NCBI GenBank assembly: GCA_964482235.1
Contig: CAYZWU010000042.1
Location: 1-45,435 of the forward strand
Length of the DNA stretch: 45,435 bases
Reading direction: 5' to 3'
Source of the DNA: CAYZWU01 sp964482235
Lineage (GTDB): Bacteria; Planctomycetota; B15-G4; CAYZWU01
Shown: positions 35,696-45,205 of the stretch, piece by piece
How positions within the stretch are numbered: the stretch's first letter is position 1
How the letters are laid out: each line of letters begins with the position of its first letter
The notes under the pieces: generated by a model
The model's database searches: none
What the model saw: only the letters and a program-made list of their open reading frames with translations
What the model was told of the DNA's origin: nothing
Position numbers and translations under genes: made by a program

Positions 35696-37789
35696 ATGGC
35701 TCGAAAATACGAAATCGACAAGATCCGCAATATCGGCCTCATGGCCCATATCGATGCCGGCAAGACCACGGTGACGGAACGGATCCTCTACTTCACCGGC
35801 AAGAGCCACAAGATGGGCGAGGTCCACGACGGCAAGGCCACCATGGACTGGATGGCCCAGGAGCGGGAGCGGGGGATCACGATCACCTCGGCCGCCACCA
35901 CCACCTCGTGGAGAGGACACCGGATCAACATCATCGACACTCCGGGCCACGTCGACTTCACCGCCGAGGTGGAGCGATCCCTCCGCGTGCTGGACGGCAC
36001 GGTGATGCTCTTCTGCGCCGTGGGCGGCGTCCAGCCCCAGGCCAGGACGGTCTGGAAGCAGGCGGAGAAGTACCGCGTCCCCCGCATCGCCTTCGTCAAC
36101 AAGATGGACCGGATCGGCGCCGACTTCTTCGGCGTGGTGCAGGAGATGCGCCGGGAGCTGGGCGCCAACGCGGTGCCCGTGGTGATTCCCATCGGCAAGG
36201 AGGCCGAGTTCGAGGGTGTCGTCGACCTGATCGACTGGAAGGCCGTCTACTACGACAACACCGACAACGGCGTGATCATCCGCGAGGAGCCGATTCCCGA
36301 GCCTTACCTGGAGCCGGCCCGCAAGGCGGCCGCATACATGATCGAGCGGATCAGCGAGCAGGACGACACGCTGATGGAGAAGTTCATCGAGGGCATCACC
36401 CCTGAGCGCGACGAGGTGGTCCGTGCCATCCGCCAGGAAACGATCGACAAGAAGATCACCCCGGTGCTCTGCGGTGCGGCGTTCAAGAACAAGGTGGTGC
36501 GCCGTCTTCTCGACGCCATCGTCGACTACCTGCCTGCTCCCGGCGATCTTCCTCCCGTGATCGGTACGCGGCGCGAGTCGAACGCCGAGATCGTACGCCA
36601 ACCCAGGGATGATGCCCCCCTCGCCTCCCTGGCCTTCAAGGTCCAGGCGGACAAGCATCTGGGCAAGCTCACCTACGTGCGCGTCTACTCGGGTGTGCTG
36701 AAAGCCGGAGAATTCGTCTACAACTCGATCCGGCAGAAGAATCAGCGGATCGGCCTGCTGTTCGAGATGCACGCCAACAAGCGCAAGTCCGTCGAGGCGC
36801 TCCACGCCGGCGAGGTGGGAGCCGTTGTTGGGCTGGCCGACACCTTCACCGGCGACACGATCTGCAGCGACGAGCATGAGATCATCCTCGAGACGATCGA
36901 TTTTCCCGCTCCGGTGATCGGCGTGGCCGTGAAGCCGGAGAGCCGGGCCGACAGCGTCAAGCTGGCCAAGGCCCTGGCGCGCCTGGCCGAGGAGGATCCC
37001 ACGTTCACCGTCATCACCGATCCGGAGACGAGCGAGGTGATCATTTCCGGGATGGGCGAGCTCCACCTGGAAATCATCATCGACCGGCTGAAGCGCGAGT
37101 TCAGCGTTGCGGTCAATACGGGCAGGCCCGAGGTCGCCTACCGCGAGACCGTCATCGGCACGGTCCAGCACGAGCACAAGCACGTGAAGCAGTCCGGCGG
37201 CCACGGCCAGTATGCCCACGTCAAGATGCAGCTCGAGCCGGCCGACCCGGGCTCAGGGCTGCAGTTCGAGAACAAGGTCGTGGGGGGGCGCATCCCGAAA
37301 GAGTACATCCCTGCCGTGAAGCGCGGGATCATCGAAGCGATGGCGAAGGGGCCTTGTGCCGGTTATCCTGTTGTGGATGTCAAGGTTACAGTTTTTGACG
37401 GATCATCTCACGAGGTCGATTCCTCGGAGCAGGCCTTCCGCATCTGCGCCGTCGCCGCTTTCCGCGATGCGGCCCGCAAGGCGGGGTTGCTGCTCCTCGA
37501 GCCGGTGATGGGCGTCGATGTCACCGCTCCGGCCGAGCAGACGGGCGCCATCACGGGGAGCCTCTGCAGCAAGCGGGGCAAGATCGTCAAGATGGACGCG
37601 AAGGAAGCCTATTCCGTTCTCAGGGCCCGGGTTCCGCTCGAGGAGATGTTCGGGTACGCCTCGGAGCTCAGGACCCTCTCCTCGGGCCGCGGCGAGTTCA
37701 CCATGCACTTCGACCGGTACGAGGCCGTTCCTTTTTTCAAGACCGAGGAGATCGTCAAGGCCCGCCAGGAAGCAGGGAAATGCGCGTAA
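35696..37789 (+). CDS. fusA: Translation elongation factor G
   Basis: Ribosome-dependent GTPase that drives translocation. The 697-aa protein has G1 AHIDAGKTT (17-25), G2 RERGITITS, G3 DTPGHVDF and G4 FVNKMDR. Domain II (LASLAFKVQADKHLGKLTYV) and domains III-V follow (VITDPETSEVIISGMGELHL, ETVIGTVQHEHKHVKQSGGH, and EMFGYASELRTLSSGRGEF near the end). Length is that of canonical EF-G. It stands alone, without rpsL, rpsG or tuf, so it may be a second EF-G copy rather than the str-operon one; the window cannot settle this. GGAGGAG lies just upstream of the ATG. Confidence 0.94.
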   Translation: MARKYEIDKIRNIGLMAHIDAGKTTVTERILYFTGKSHKMGEVHDGKATMDWMAQERERGITITSAATTTSWRGHRINIIDTPGHVDFTAEVERSLRVLDGTVMLFCAVGGVQPQARTVWKQAEKYRVPRIAFVNKMDRIGADFFGVVQEMRRELGANAVPVVIPIGKEAEFEGVVDLIDWKAVYYDNTDNGVIIREEPIPEPYLEPARKAAAYMIERISEQDDTLMEKFIEGITPERDEVVRAIRQETIDKKITPVLCGAAFKNKVVRRLLDAIVDYLPAPGDLPPVIGTRRESNAEIVRQPRDDAPLASLAFKVQADKHLGKLTYVRVYSGVLKAGEFVYNSIRQKNQRIGLLFEMHANKRKSVEALHAGEVGAVVGLADTFTGDTICSDEHEIILETIDFPAPVIGVAVKPESRADSVKLAKALARLAEEDPTFTVITDPETSEVIISGMGELHLEIIIDRLKREFSVAVNTGRPEVAYRETVIGTVQHEHKHVKQSGGHGQYAHVKMQLEPADPGSGLQFENKVVGGRIPKEYIPAVKRGIIEAMAKGPCAGYPVVDVKVTVFDGSSHEVDSSEQAFRICAVAAFRDAARKAGLLLLEPVMGVDVTAPAEQTGAITGSLCSKRGKIVKMDAKEAYSVLRARVPLEEMFGYASELRTLSSGRGEFTMHFDRYEAVPFFKTEEIVKARQEAGKCA

Positions 37790-37881
37790 CCCGGATTTTC
37801 ATTGGATCTATATCCATTTCAGGGCAGGGTGTCGCCCATTGGACGCATCCCAGTCTGTCAGGCGGATAACCGCTCTGCACC

Positions 37882-37910
37882 TTGACCCTGCCCCTACGAT
37901 CAAATATTCT
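37882..37910 (+). promoter_or_regulatory. Promoter of the FG-GAP lipoprotein gene
   Basis: TTGACC (37882-37887), a 17-nt spacer, then TATTCT (37905-37910), about 115 nt before the start codon. Confidence 0.55.
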
Positions 37911-38025
37911 GTAAGGTCTGGCTCTCAAGCTGAAAGCCGCCCGGATTACATCCGGTTCGTCACATTCTGATCTTCCGGGGCCCGCACCGACGGGCCTCTT
38001 GCGATCAACCTGAAAGGAATGGATC

Positions 38026-40590
38026 ATGAAACCGGCCTCTGGAATGATCTTGATATCCCCCTTGCTCGGTCTGTCTCTCCTGCTGCTCTGCACTGCCTGC
38101 GGCGGCGGCGGAGGCGGCGGCAGCGACACCATCCTGTCCAACCCCGTCGTATTCGGCTTTGCACGGTTGATAGACACCGACGGAAGCGGGACGTGCAACG
38201 CGGGCGACAAGCTCGTCATCCCCTTTCACGTAGGTATTACAGTGGATCCCTCCATCTCGGCCGGCCACTTCAGGCTGCCTGTCACCGGCAACCTCTTCGG
38301 GGCCGGTGCCACGGCCCAGGCCGGGCCTGCCGACAACGAGATAACGATCACGCTGGGCAACTCCCCTCTCCTCAAGAGCCGCCAGGTCTTTGCAAAGGGC
38401 GTGACGACGGCCAACTCGCCTTCGGGCGTCGATGTGAAGGACAGCAACGGCATGCCCCCCGGCACGATCGTCAATGCCACCACCGGCCTGCCGGCCATGC
38501 CGTCCACGCCGATCGACATCGTTCCGGGTTTTGCCGATTCGGGGCAGACGCTCGGAGCCAATCCCACCTCCCCCGTGGCCATGGCCGACGTGGACGACGA
38601 CGGCAGCCTCGACATCGTGGAAGGCAATTTCCTCGCCGCGAACCGGATCTGGCTCAACAATGGCGCCGGCACCTTTGCCGACTCGGGCCAGACGCTGAGC
38701 AACGCGGCCACCGTGGGCGTCGCCGTTGCCGACCTGAACAAGGACGGCCATCCCGACATCGTCACCGGTAACGTGAACAACCAGAACAACAGGGTCTGGC
38801 TGAACAACGGCTCGGGATTCTTCGCCGAGTGGCAGGCTTTCGGCCCGCAGGATACGGTCTCCCTCGCTCTCGGCGACGTGGACAAGAACGGAACAGTCGA
38901 CGTCGTGGCGGGAAACACCGGTGAACCGCACCGGATCTGGCTCAACGACGGAACCGGAACCATGACCGATTCGGGCCAGACACTCGGCGTGGCGCCCCTC
39001 ACCGAGGCCATCGCCATCGGCGACGTGGACAACGACGGCGATCTCGATATCGTGGAGGGAAACCACGGCAGCAACCGCATCTGGATCAACAACGGATCGG
39101 GGACTTTCGCCGATTCCGGCCAGAAGATCGGCACCGCCTCCACGGCGGCCCTGGCGCTTGGCGACGTGGACAACGACGGGGATCTCGACTTCGTGACCGG
39201 CAACGAGGCCTCCCAGCCCAACCGGGTCTGGCTCAACGACGGAGCCGGGACTTTCAGGTTCAACGGTCAGTCCCTGGGAAGCGGCACCACCGAGGCGATC
39301 GCTCTCCGCGACATCGACCTGGACGGGTATCTCGACATCGTCACCGGCAACAACGGCGGCGGGAACCGGGTCTGGTACAACAACCAGAAGGGCAAGTTCA
39401 GCGACTCGCTGCAGTCGCTCGGAGCCGGGAACACCCTCGGCATCGCGGTCGGTGACGTGGACAACGACGGCGACGTCGACCTGGTGGAGGGCAACTACCA
39501 GCAGGCGAACCAGGTCTGGCTCTCGGCCACGGCCGGTACGTGGGGCACGGCAACCTTCGCAGACTCCTCCCAGACGCTGGGCGCAACGGACACCTACGAC
39601 GTCGCCCTCGGCGACGTGGACTCCGACGGCGATCTCGACGCCGTGGAGGGGAACAATGGACAGGGGACTGTGGTCTGGGTCAACAACGGCTCGGCCACGT
39701 TCACCGACTCGGGACAATCCCTGGGAGCGGCTGCCACCGCCAGTGTGGCTCTTTGCGACGTGGACGGCAACGGAACCCTCGACATTGTCGAGGGCAACGA
39801 CGGCGAGGCTGACAAGGTCTACCTCAACGACGGTGCCGGGGCTTTCACCGATTCCGGACAGTCCCTGGGATCGTCGAGCACCCAGGCGATCGCCCTGGGC
39901 GACGTGGACCTGAACGGAACGATCGACCTCGTCGTGGGCAACACCAACAGCGAGCAGAACCGCGTCTGGCTCAACGACGGATCCGGGACGTTTACCGACT
40001 CGGGCCAGTCGCTCGGTGCCGACTCGACCACGGCCATCGCCCTGGGCGACGTGAACAACGACGGCTACCCCGACATCGTCGCGGGCAACTGGGATCTGGC
40101 CAACCGGGTCTACACCAACAACGGGAACGGGACCTTCTCCGACTCCGGGCAGGCCCTGGGGAATTACTACACAAGAGCGATCCGCCTGGCCGATCTGAAC
40201 GGCGACGGCTATCTCGACATCCTCGAGGGGAACGACACGACCGAAGGCAACAGGGCCTGGATCAACGGCGGCCTGGCCAATCCGGGTATCTTCACCGATT
40301 CGGGATTCTCCATCGGCACCTACGACACCAGGTCCATCGGCGCGGCCGACCTGGACGGCGACGACGACGTCGACTTCATTGCAGGGAACGAGCTCGGCAC
40401 GAACGCGGGCTTCAACCTGTTCTGGATCAACGGCGGCCTGGGCACATTCTCCAACTCGGGCCAGCTGCTCGGCCTGACCAACCACAACACCTATGGCCTT
40501 GCCGTGGGCGATCTCGATGGCGACGGCGACATCGATTGTTTCGCAGGAAACTCCAGCACGACGCCCTGCGCGGTCTATCTGAATCAGTAA
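38026..40590 (+). CDS. Lipoprotein with tandem FG-GAP/VCBS repeats (beta-propeller)
   Basis: An 854-aa protein with a lipoprotein signal peptide: hydrophobic core LLGLSLLLL, then lipobox LCTAC and a run of seven glycines. After an N-terminal beta domain (to about residue 160), at least twelve repeats of about 50 residues follow. The pattern is (A)xGDVDNDGDLDIVEGNxxxxNRxWLNNGxGTFxDSGQSLG. The DxDxDGxxD loops are calcium-binding, and the repeats should build one or two propellers. Proteins of this type act in adhesion or ligand binding at the cell surface, and no enzyme motif is visible. The DNA is correspondingly repetitive. AAAGGA lies upstream of the ATG. It ends before a clear terminator. 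Confidence 0.9.
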   Translation: MKPASGMILISPLLGLSLLLLCTACGGGGGGGSDTILSNPVVFGFARLIDTDGSGTCNAGDKLVIPFHVGITVDPSISAGHFRLPVTGNLFGAGATAQAGPADNEITITLGNSPLLKSRQVFAKGVTTANSPSGVDVKDSNGMPPGTIVNATTGLPAMPSTPIDIVPGFADSGQTLGANPTSPVAMADVDDDGSLDIVEGNFLAANRIWLNNGAGTFADSGQTLSNAATVGVAVADLNKDGHPDIVTGNVNNQNNRVWLNNGSGFFAEWQAFGPQDTVSLALGDVDKNGTVDVVAGNTGEPHRIWLNDGTGTMTDSGQTLGVAPLTEAIAIGDVDNDGDLDIVEGNHGSNRIWINNGSGTFADSGQKIGTASTAALALGDVDNDGDLDFVTGNEASQPNRVWLNDGAGTFRFNGQSLGSGTTEAIALRDIDLDGYLDIVTGNNGGGNRVWYNNQKGKFSDSLQSLGAGNTLGIAVGDVDNDGDVDLVEGNYQQANQVWLSATAGTWGTATFADSSQTLGATDTYDVALGDVDSDGDLDAVEGNNGQGTVVWVNNGSATFTDSGQSLGAAATASVALCDVDGNGTLDIVEGNDGEADKVYLNDGAGAFTDSGQSLGSSSTQAIALGDVDLNGTIDLVVGNTNSEQNRVWLNDGSGTFTDSGQSLGADSTTAIALGDVNNDGYPDIVAGNWDLANRVYTNNGNGTFSDSGQALGNYYTRAIRLADLNGDGYLDILEGNDTTEGNRAWINGGLANPGIFTDSGFSIGTYDTRSIGAADLDGDDDVDFIAGNELGTNAGFNLFWINGGLGTFSNSGQLLGLTNHNTYGLAVGDLDGDGDIDCFAGNSSTTPCAVYLNQ

Positions 40591-40605
40591 TTCATCCGAT
40601 CGCTG

Positions 40606-40657
40606 AAAAAAAACGTCGGCTCAGTCCGTGGGATCCCGCGCCGGAGCCGGCGTTTTT
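40606..40657 (+). terminator. Rho-independent terminator of the FG-GAP gene, bidirectional in form
   Basis: The arm acgtcggctc (40613-40622) pairs with gagccggcgt (40644-40653), with one G-T pair. It is flanked by an A8 run before and a T5 run after. Confidence 0.85.
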
Positions 40658-40708
40658 CGTATCGTCAGAGGTTGTTCAGATTGGATCTTCTCTTCTCGTC
40701 GAATCTTG

Positions 40709-40736
40709 TTGTCCCGATGCGCGTGGATGCTATAAT
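40709..40736 (+). promoter_or_regulatory. Promoter of the pentapeptide-repeat gene
   Basis: TTGTCC (40709-40714), a 16-nt spacer, then a consensus TATAAT (40731-40736), 97 nt before the start codon. Confidence 0.6.
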
Positions 40737-40833
40737 CAGCCATCCTATTGGCTAGGGAAAAAGGTCTTTCCACAATTGACCTGGAAAAAAGGATCGGTAT
40801 CGCCCGTCCAATTCGAGCGGAGGACCAGACCGA

Positions 40834-42744
40834 ATGATCCGGAGGGTCGGGATTGTTTCTGAAGCGGAGGCGCCTGTTTCAGATCGTCCCGCCGCAAGAA
40901 AAGCGAGACCGGCCGGCATGGATCTCGAATCCGTTCTTATTTCCCACAAGCGCTGGCTGGCCGGACGGGACGGAAAGAGAGCCTGCCTCGACGGCGCCGA
41001 CCTGCGCGGCGTGAAAATCCCTGAAGCCGATCTCCGCGATGCCGACCTGCGGAAGACCTGTCTTGCCGGCGCGGATCTCCGCAATGCCCGTCTCAAGGGA
41101 GCGAACCTCCAGGGGGCGCGGCTCGACGGCGCCTATCTGCAGGGCGCCGATCTCGATGAAGCCCGCCTCGCCGGCGCCCGGTTCCAGGACGCCGACCTGA
41201 GGCATGCCTACCTGGGCGGGGGAAACCTCGTCGGGCTCGACCTCGAGGGCGCCGACCTAGATGGAACCCACCTCCAGCGCGCCGACCTCACCGATGCCCG
41301 GCTGGCCGGCGCCCGTCTGAGCAGCGCCTTTCTTCAGGGCGCCCGTCTCGACGGGGCCGACCTCGAGAACGCCGACATGAAGGGTGCGGTCCTGGCCGGT
41401 GCGACGCTGCGGGATGCCGCCCTCTGCGGCGCTGACCTTCAGTGCGCCGATCTCGAGGAAGCGGACCTTCGCAAGGCCGGACTCCAGGGGGCGGATCTGA
41501 GCGAAGCCAACCTCAAGGGTGCCCTGGTCGCCAGGGCGCGCCTCAGGAACGCCAGCCTTCAGGACGCCGATCTGCAGGGCGCCCGCGGCCTCACCGTGGA
41601 GCAGCTGGCCGGTGTGAACATCTCGGGCACCCGCCTGCCGCAGCCCGACCTCGGATTCGCCGACATCGCCCAGGTCGACCAGGCGTCGCGGCACTGCCGC
41701 TACCTGTTTCTTGCCATTTTCGCCGGCTGCACCTACTCGCTTCTCACCATCGCCGCCACGACGGACGCCGCCCTGGTGGCGGACAGGCCCTACTTCTCGC
41801 TGCCGATCATCCGGACGAGGATGCCGCTGGTCTGGTTCTACGGGGCAGCCCCCCTGATCCTGCTGGGATTCTATGTCTACTTTCATCTCTACCTCCAGCG
41901 GCTCTTCGAGAAGCTGGCCGGCCTCCCGGCCCTCTTCCCCGACGGGAGAAGCGTGGACGAGAAAGTGAATCCCTGGCTGCTGAACGGACTCGTCCGTGTT
42001 CATGCCGTGAGGCTCAAGGGGACGCTTCCGCCTCTCTCCCGTCTGCAGCAGTGGTTCTGCAGCTTTCTCGCCTGGTGGCTCGTTCCTTCCATGATCTTGC
42101 TCTTCTTCCTGCGCTGCCTCAGCAGGCACGACGGACTGGTCACCGGCCTTCATCTGGCGACGCTTGTCGTGTCGATACAGACCGGCATCACGCTCCAGTG
42201 GCTGGCAACGAGGACGCTCAGGGGAGAGAACGGGAGGAAAAGACGAGGAGTCAGAGCATGGCTCAAGGGGCGCGCCCTCAAGCCGGCGGCTCTTCTGCTC
42301 GGGGGCGCCGCGGTGATCTGCATCTACCTGGGCGATTCGGAGGGTGTCAATCTCTGGGGACTGGTCGCCGACCTCGAGGGCGAGGAGATCTCCGTGCGGC
42401 CGTCGAACTGGACGGGCGGAGAGGTCGAGACGGACCTTGTCAAGGGCGCCAGCCTTCAGGGCGCCAACCTGAGGGGCGCCAGGGCGAGCCGCGCCTTCCT
42501 CGTGAAGGCCGATCTGCGCGGGGCCGACCTTGGCCACGCCACCTTGCGGGGGGCCTTCCTGATGGAGGCCGATCTGCGCGGTGCGGTTTTTTGCATGGCC
42601 AGCCTCGACGATGCGGACCTGTCGGGAGCCGATCTCCGGGGTGCCGACCTGAGCCTGGCCAAGGGACTCACGCGGGAGCAGATCTGCTCCGCCCTGATCG
42701 ATGCCTCGACGATGCTGCCGCCGGGTATCGATGATGTTCGATAA
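40834..42744 (+). CDS. Membrane protein with two pentapeptide-repeat blocks
   Basis: A 636-aa protein. Residues 50-265 form about 40 pentapeptide repeats (A(D/N)LxG type, for example GADLRNARLKGANLQGARLD), which fold as a right-handed quadrilateral helix. Residues 285-520 contain about four or five hydrophobic helices (YLFLAIFAGCTYSLLTI, FYGAAPLILLGFYVYFHLYL, FLAWWLVPSMILLFFLRC, ALLLGGAAVICIYLG). A second, shorter pentapeptide block lies at about 555-625. The function of this architecture is unknown, though similar membrane pentapeptide proteins exist in other bacteria. The start at 40834 has GGAGG 9-10 nt upstream. The in-frame ATG at 40918 has no Shine-Dalgarno but would remove only a non-repeat extension. 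Confidence 0.87.
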   Translation: MIRRVGIVSEAEAPVSDRPAARKARPAGMDLESVLISHKRWLAGRDGKRACLDGADLRGVKIPEADLRDADLRKTCLAGADLRNARLKGANLQGARLDGAYLQGADLDEARLAGARFQDADLRHAYLGGGNLVGLDLEGADLDGTHLQRADLTDARLAGARLSSAFLQGARLDGADLENADMKGAVLAGATLRDAALCGADLQCADLEEADLRKAGLQGADLSEANLKGALVARARLRNASLQDADLQGARGLTVEQLAGVNISGTRLPQPDLGFADIAQVDQASRHCRYLFLAIFAGCTYSLLTIAATTDAALVADRPYFSLPIIRTRMPLVWFYGAAPLILLGFYVYFHLYLQRLFEKLAGLPALFPDGRSVDEKVNPWLLNGLVRVHAVRLKGTLPPLSRLQQWFCSFLAWWLVPSMILLFFLRCLSRHDGLVTGLHLATLVVSIQTGITLQWLATRTLRGENGRKRRGVRAWLKGRALKPAALLLGGAAVICIYLGDSEGVNLWGLVADLEGEEISVRPSNWTGGEVETDLVKGASLQGANLRGARASRAFLVKADLRGADLGHATLRGAFLMEADLRGAVFCMASLDDADLSGADLRGADLSLAKGLTREQICSALIDASTMLPPGIDDVR

Positions 42745-42796
42745 TTTTATTGTACCGAAATCACGTTTTTGACATAGTTTCGCGCACACCTTCAAC

Positions 42797-42826
42797 GGAC
42801 GGCCGATTCTCCGGCTGTCCTTTTTT
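42797..42826 (+). terminator. Rho-independent terminator of the pentapeptide-repeat gene
   Basis: ggacggccg (42797-42805) pairs with cggctgtcc (42812-42820), with one G-T pair and a 6-nt loop, followed by T6 (42821-42826). Confidence 0.88.
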
Positions 42827-42852
42827 GTCAGTCAGGAGAACGGGAGAGTATC

Positions 42853-44949
42853 GTGACCGACCAGCACTCCAGCGGGGAACGCAGCCGTCTTCCAGATAAT
42901 GCCAGATCGATCCTGAAGCCGGGTGAGAGATACATCTCGATGATCCCGGACGAGAGCCCCATGCTCGAGGTGACGACCCGCTCCGTGGTGATGGGCTTGA
43001 TCTTCTGCGCCATCTTCTCCATGGCCGCCGCCTACTTGGCTCTCAAGATCGGCCAGGGGATCGAGGCGGCCATCCCGATCTCCATCCTGGCCATCGGCAT
43101 CGGTGGCATGATGTCCAGGAGGAGCACGATCCTGGAGAACGTGATCATCCAGTCGATCGGAGCGAACTCCTCGCACGTGGTCGCCGGAGCTGTTTTTACC
43201 ATCCCGGCGCTCTACATGCTCGGGCTGGAGCCGCACTGGTACCAGGTCGTTCTCACCGCGTTCCTGGGCGGTTGCCTCGGCATCCTCTTCCTTGCGCCGC
43301 TGCGCTTCTACTTCATGGAGGAACAGCACGGGCACTTTCCGTGGCCCGAGGCCACTGCCACCACGGAGATCCTCGTTTCCGGGCAGAAGGCCGGGGATCA
43401 GGCCAAGATCCTCGCACTCTCGGCCGCGATCGGGTTTGTTTACGACGGCCTGGCCACGACATTTCACGCCTTCAAGGAGAAGATCACCTTCGAGGCCGTG
43501 GCGCTGGGCGATTTCCTGAGCAGCCACTTCATGACGCTGCGCGCCCTGAACACGTCGGCCGTGATCGGCATCGGTTACATCGTGGGGATCCGGTACGCGG
43601 CCGTGATCTGCGCCGGATCATTCCTCTCGTACTTCGTGCTCGTTCCCCTGGTCCATGCGATCGGCGACGGCATGCAGGTCGTGCTGCCGCCCGGGTCGAT
43701 CCCCATCAGCGAGATGTCGATCGACGACATCTTCACCAATTACGTGAAGATCATCGGTGTGGGGGGGATCGCGGGAGCGGGAATCATGGGGGTCATCGGC
43801 GCCTTCCCGTCGATGATCAGGTCGATGAGAGCCGGCTTCGGCGGGCTCGGTGCCGGATCGGGCCAGGCAACGCAGGAGATTCCGCGCACGTCGCGCTCTC
43901 TCTCCGGCAAGTTCATCCTCGTCGGAATCGTGACCGCCCTGGCCGCCATCTTTCTCTTTTATTCCTTTGGCCTGGGTCTCGAGGATTCGTTTCTCTACGC
44001 CATCGTGGGAACCGGCCTTTGTGCAGTGATCGCCTTTCTCTTCGCCCCGGTCTCGGCGCGCGCCATCGCCATCGTGGGAACCAACCCCGTGTCGGGCATG
44101 ACGATGCTGACCATCATCGTCACCGGCGTGGTGATGCTGAGCCTCGGGCTCAAGGGTGAAGAGGGGATGTTTGTCGTGATGCTGGTGGGCGGCGTGGTCT
44201 GCACGGCGCTCTGCGCCTCGGGAGCGCTCGCTTCGGACCTCAAGATCGGTCACTGGATCGGGGCCACTCCCCAGAAGCAGCTGGCACTCAAGTTCGTGGG
44301 CACCCTGGTGGCCGCCACATTCTGCGGCCTGGCCATGTGGGTTCTCTCGCAGCAGCCCCCGGGACAGGGTTTCGGTACGGACAACCTCCCCGCGCCGCAG
44401 GCCACGGCCATGAAGGAACTCCTTTCCGGAATCATGGGAACCAACCCGGCGCCCTTGCGCTGGTACCTCTTCAGTCTGGGTGTGCTTCTCTCCGTAGTAC
44501 TCCGCATGGCACAAGTGCCGGCCCTGGCCTTCGCTCTGGGTATGTACCTGCCGATCCAGCTCAACGTCCCGGTCCTGATCGGCGGATTCCTCTCCTGGCT
44601 GGTGAGCCGCAAGCGGGAGGGCGAGGACGAGAAGAAGACCAAGGCCGGTAACAACCGGGGCATCCTCATAGCATCCGGGTTCATAGCCGGCGGAGCGATC
44701 TGGGGTGTGTTCGACGGCATCATCAACACGGTGATCCGCTACTCCACGCAAACCGAGGATCTCACCGAATCGGCTTCGCTCTTCACCGAGGCGAAGAACA
44801 GCCTTCACATCATGAGCCATGAAACGATCAACGGTCCGGTCGGCGAAATCACCAGCATCGTCATGCTGGTCCTGCTCTGCGCATTCCTGGTCTGGTTCTC
44901 ACGCCGGGCCAAGCCGGATGCCGACATGCCGGACCTCGGCGATCACTGA
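42853..44949 (+). CDS. OPT-family oligopeptide transporter
   Basis: A 698-aa inner-membrane transporter of the OPT superfamily, whose members import small peptides or metal chelates by proton symport. About 14-16 hydrophobic segments are visible (for example SVVMGLIFCAIFSMAAAYLA, HVVAGAVFTIPALYMLGL, GIVTALAAIFLFYSFGLGL). The family regions GIEAAIPISILAIGI and FPWPEATATTEIL near residues 70-180 support the call. It starts with GTG, preceded by GGAG at 6 nt. It begins just after the terminator of the previous gene, so it needs its own promoter, which was not found. The substrate is unknown. Confidence 0.93.
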   Translation: MTDQHSSGERSRLPDNARSILKPGERYISMIPDESPMLEVTTRSVVMGLIFCAIFSMAAAYLALKIGQGIEAAIPISILAIGIGGMMSRRSTILENVIIQSIGANSSHVVAGAVFTIPALYMLGLEPHWYQVVLTAFLGGCLGILFLAPLRFYFMEEQHGHFPWPEATATTEILVSGQKAGDQAKILALSAAIGFVYDGLATTFHAFKEKITFEAVALGDFLSSHFMTLRALNTSAVIGIGYIVGIRYAAVICAGSFLSYFVLVPLVHAIGDGMQVVLPPGSIPISEMSIDDIFTNYVKIIGVGGIAGAGIMGVIGAFPSMIRSMRAGFGGLGAGSGQATQEIPRTSRSLSGKFILVGIVTALAAIFLFYSFGLGLEDSFLYAIVGTGLCAVIAFLFAPVSARAIAIVGTNPVSGMTMLTIIVTGVVMLSLGLKGEEGMFVVMLVGGVVCTALCASGALASDLKIGHWIGATPQKQLALKFVGTLVAATFCGLAMWVLSQQPPGQGFGTDNLPAPQATAMKELLSGIMGTNPAPLRWYLFSLGVLLSVVLRMAQVPALAFALGMYLPIQLNVPVLIGGFLSWLVSRKREGEDEKKTKAGNNRGILIASGFIAGGAIWGVFDGIINTVIRYSTQTEDLTESASLFTEAKNSLHIMSHETINGPVGEITSIVMLVLLCAFLVWFSRRAKPDADMPDLGDH

Positions 44950-45007
44950 CGCCGGCCGCATTTATGGGTTCTCTTTTCCGGGCGGCATTCGTAGAGCGCC
45001 TTCCGGT

Positions 45008-45085
45008 CGGAGTTGTGGGGTCCTTCAGAGCGTTGGGACGTCGGAGGACCTCCTTTACAACACCCTGAAGGACCCCACAACTCCG
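45008..45085. repeat. Perfect 21-bp inverted repeat with extended imperfect stem
   Basis: cggagttgtggggtccttca+g (45008-45028) is the exact reverse complement of 45065-45085. The stem extends inward with two mismatches (45029-45035 with 45058-45064). The loop carries a small ggagg-a-cctcc palindrome. It lies 58 nt after the OPT stop. No T tract follows directly, so it is REP- or MITE-like rather than a terminator. Confidence 0.85.
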
Positions 45086-45142
45086 GATGGGGAGGTTGTT
45101 TTGGAGAGCTCGGATTGGTTCTTCACGTTACCGCACATTACC

Positions 45143-45205
45143 GTGCCCATGCGATCTCCGCCACTTGGACGTAAGTGCTAGATGGCGAAGATTGCGCGGG
45201 CTCAC
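45143..45205. repeat. Degenerate copy of the inverted repeat at 9822-9916
   Basis: The left half contains atctccgccacttggacg (45154-45171), which differs from the 9.8-kb element at one base. The right half ends agattgcgcgggctca (45189-45204), identical to that element's right end. The arms pair imperfectly and the centre is shorter. Confidence 0.75.

Noticed and set aside
34469..37219. A 916-codon minus-strand reading frame running through EF-G
   Set aside because: Only its last 257 codons are supported (signal peptide, Shine-Dalgarno at 35242, secretin-like domains). The rest is antisense to EF-G.
38005..40485. An 826-codon minus-strand frame over the FG-GAP gene
   Set aside because: A low-complexity shadow produced by the periodic DNA of the FG-GAP repeats; no ribosome-binding site or recognisable domain.
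38560..40560. Possible CRISPR or tandem DNA repeat array
   Set aside because: The repetition is protein-coding FG-GAP repeats with diverged codons, not short identical repeats with unique spacers.
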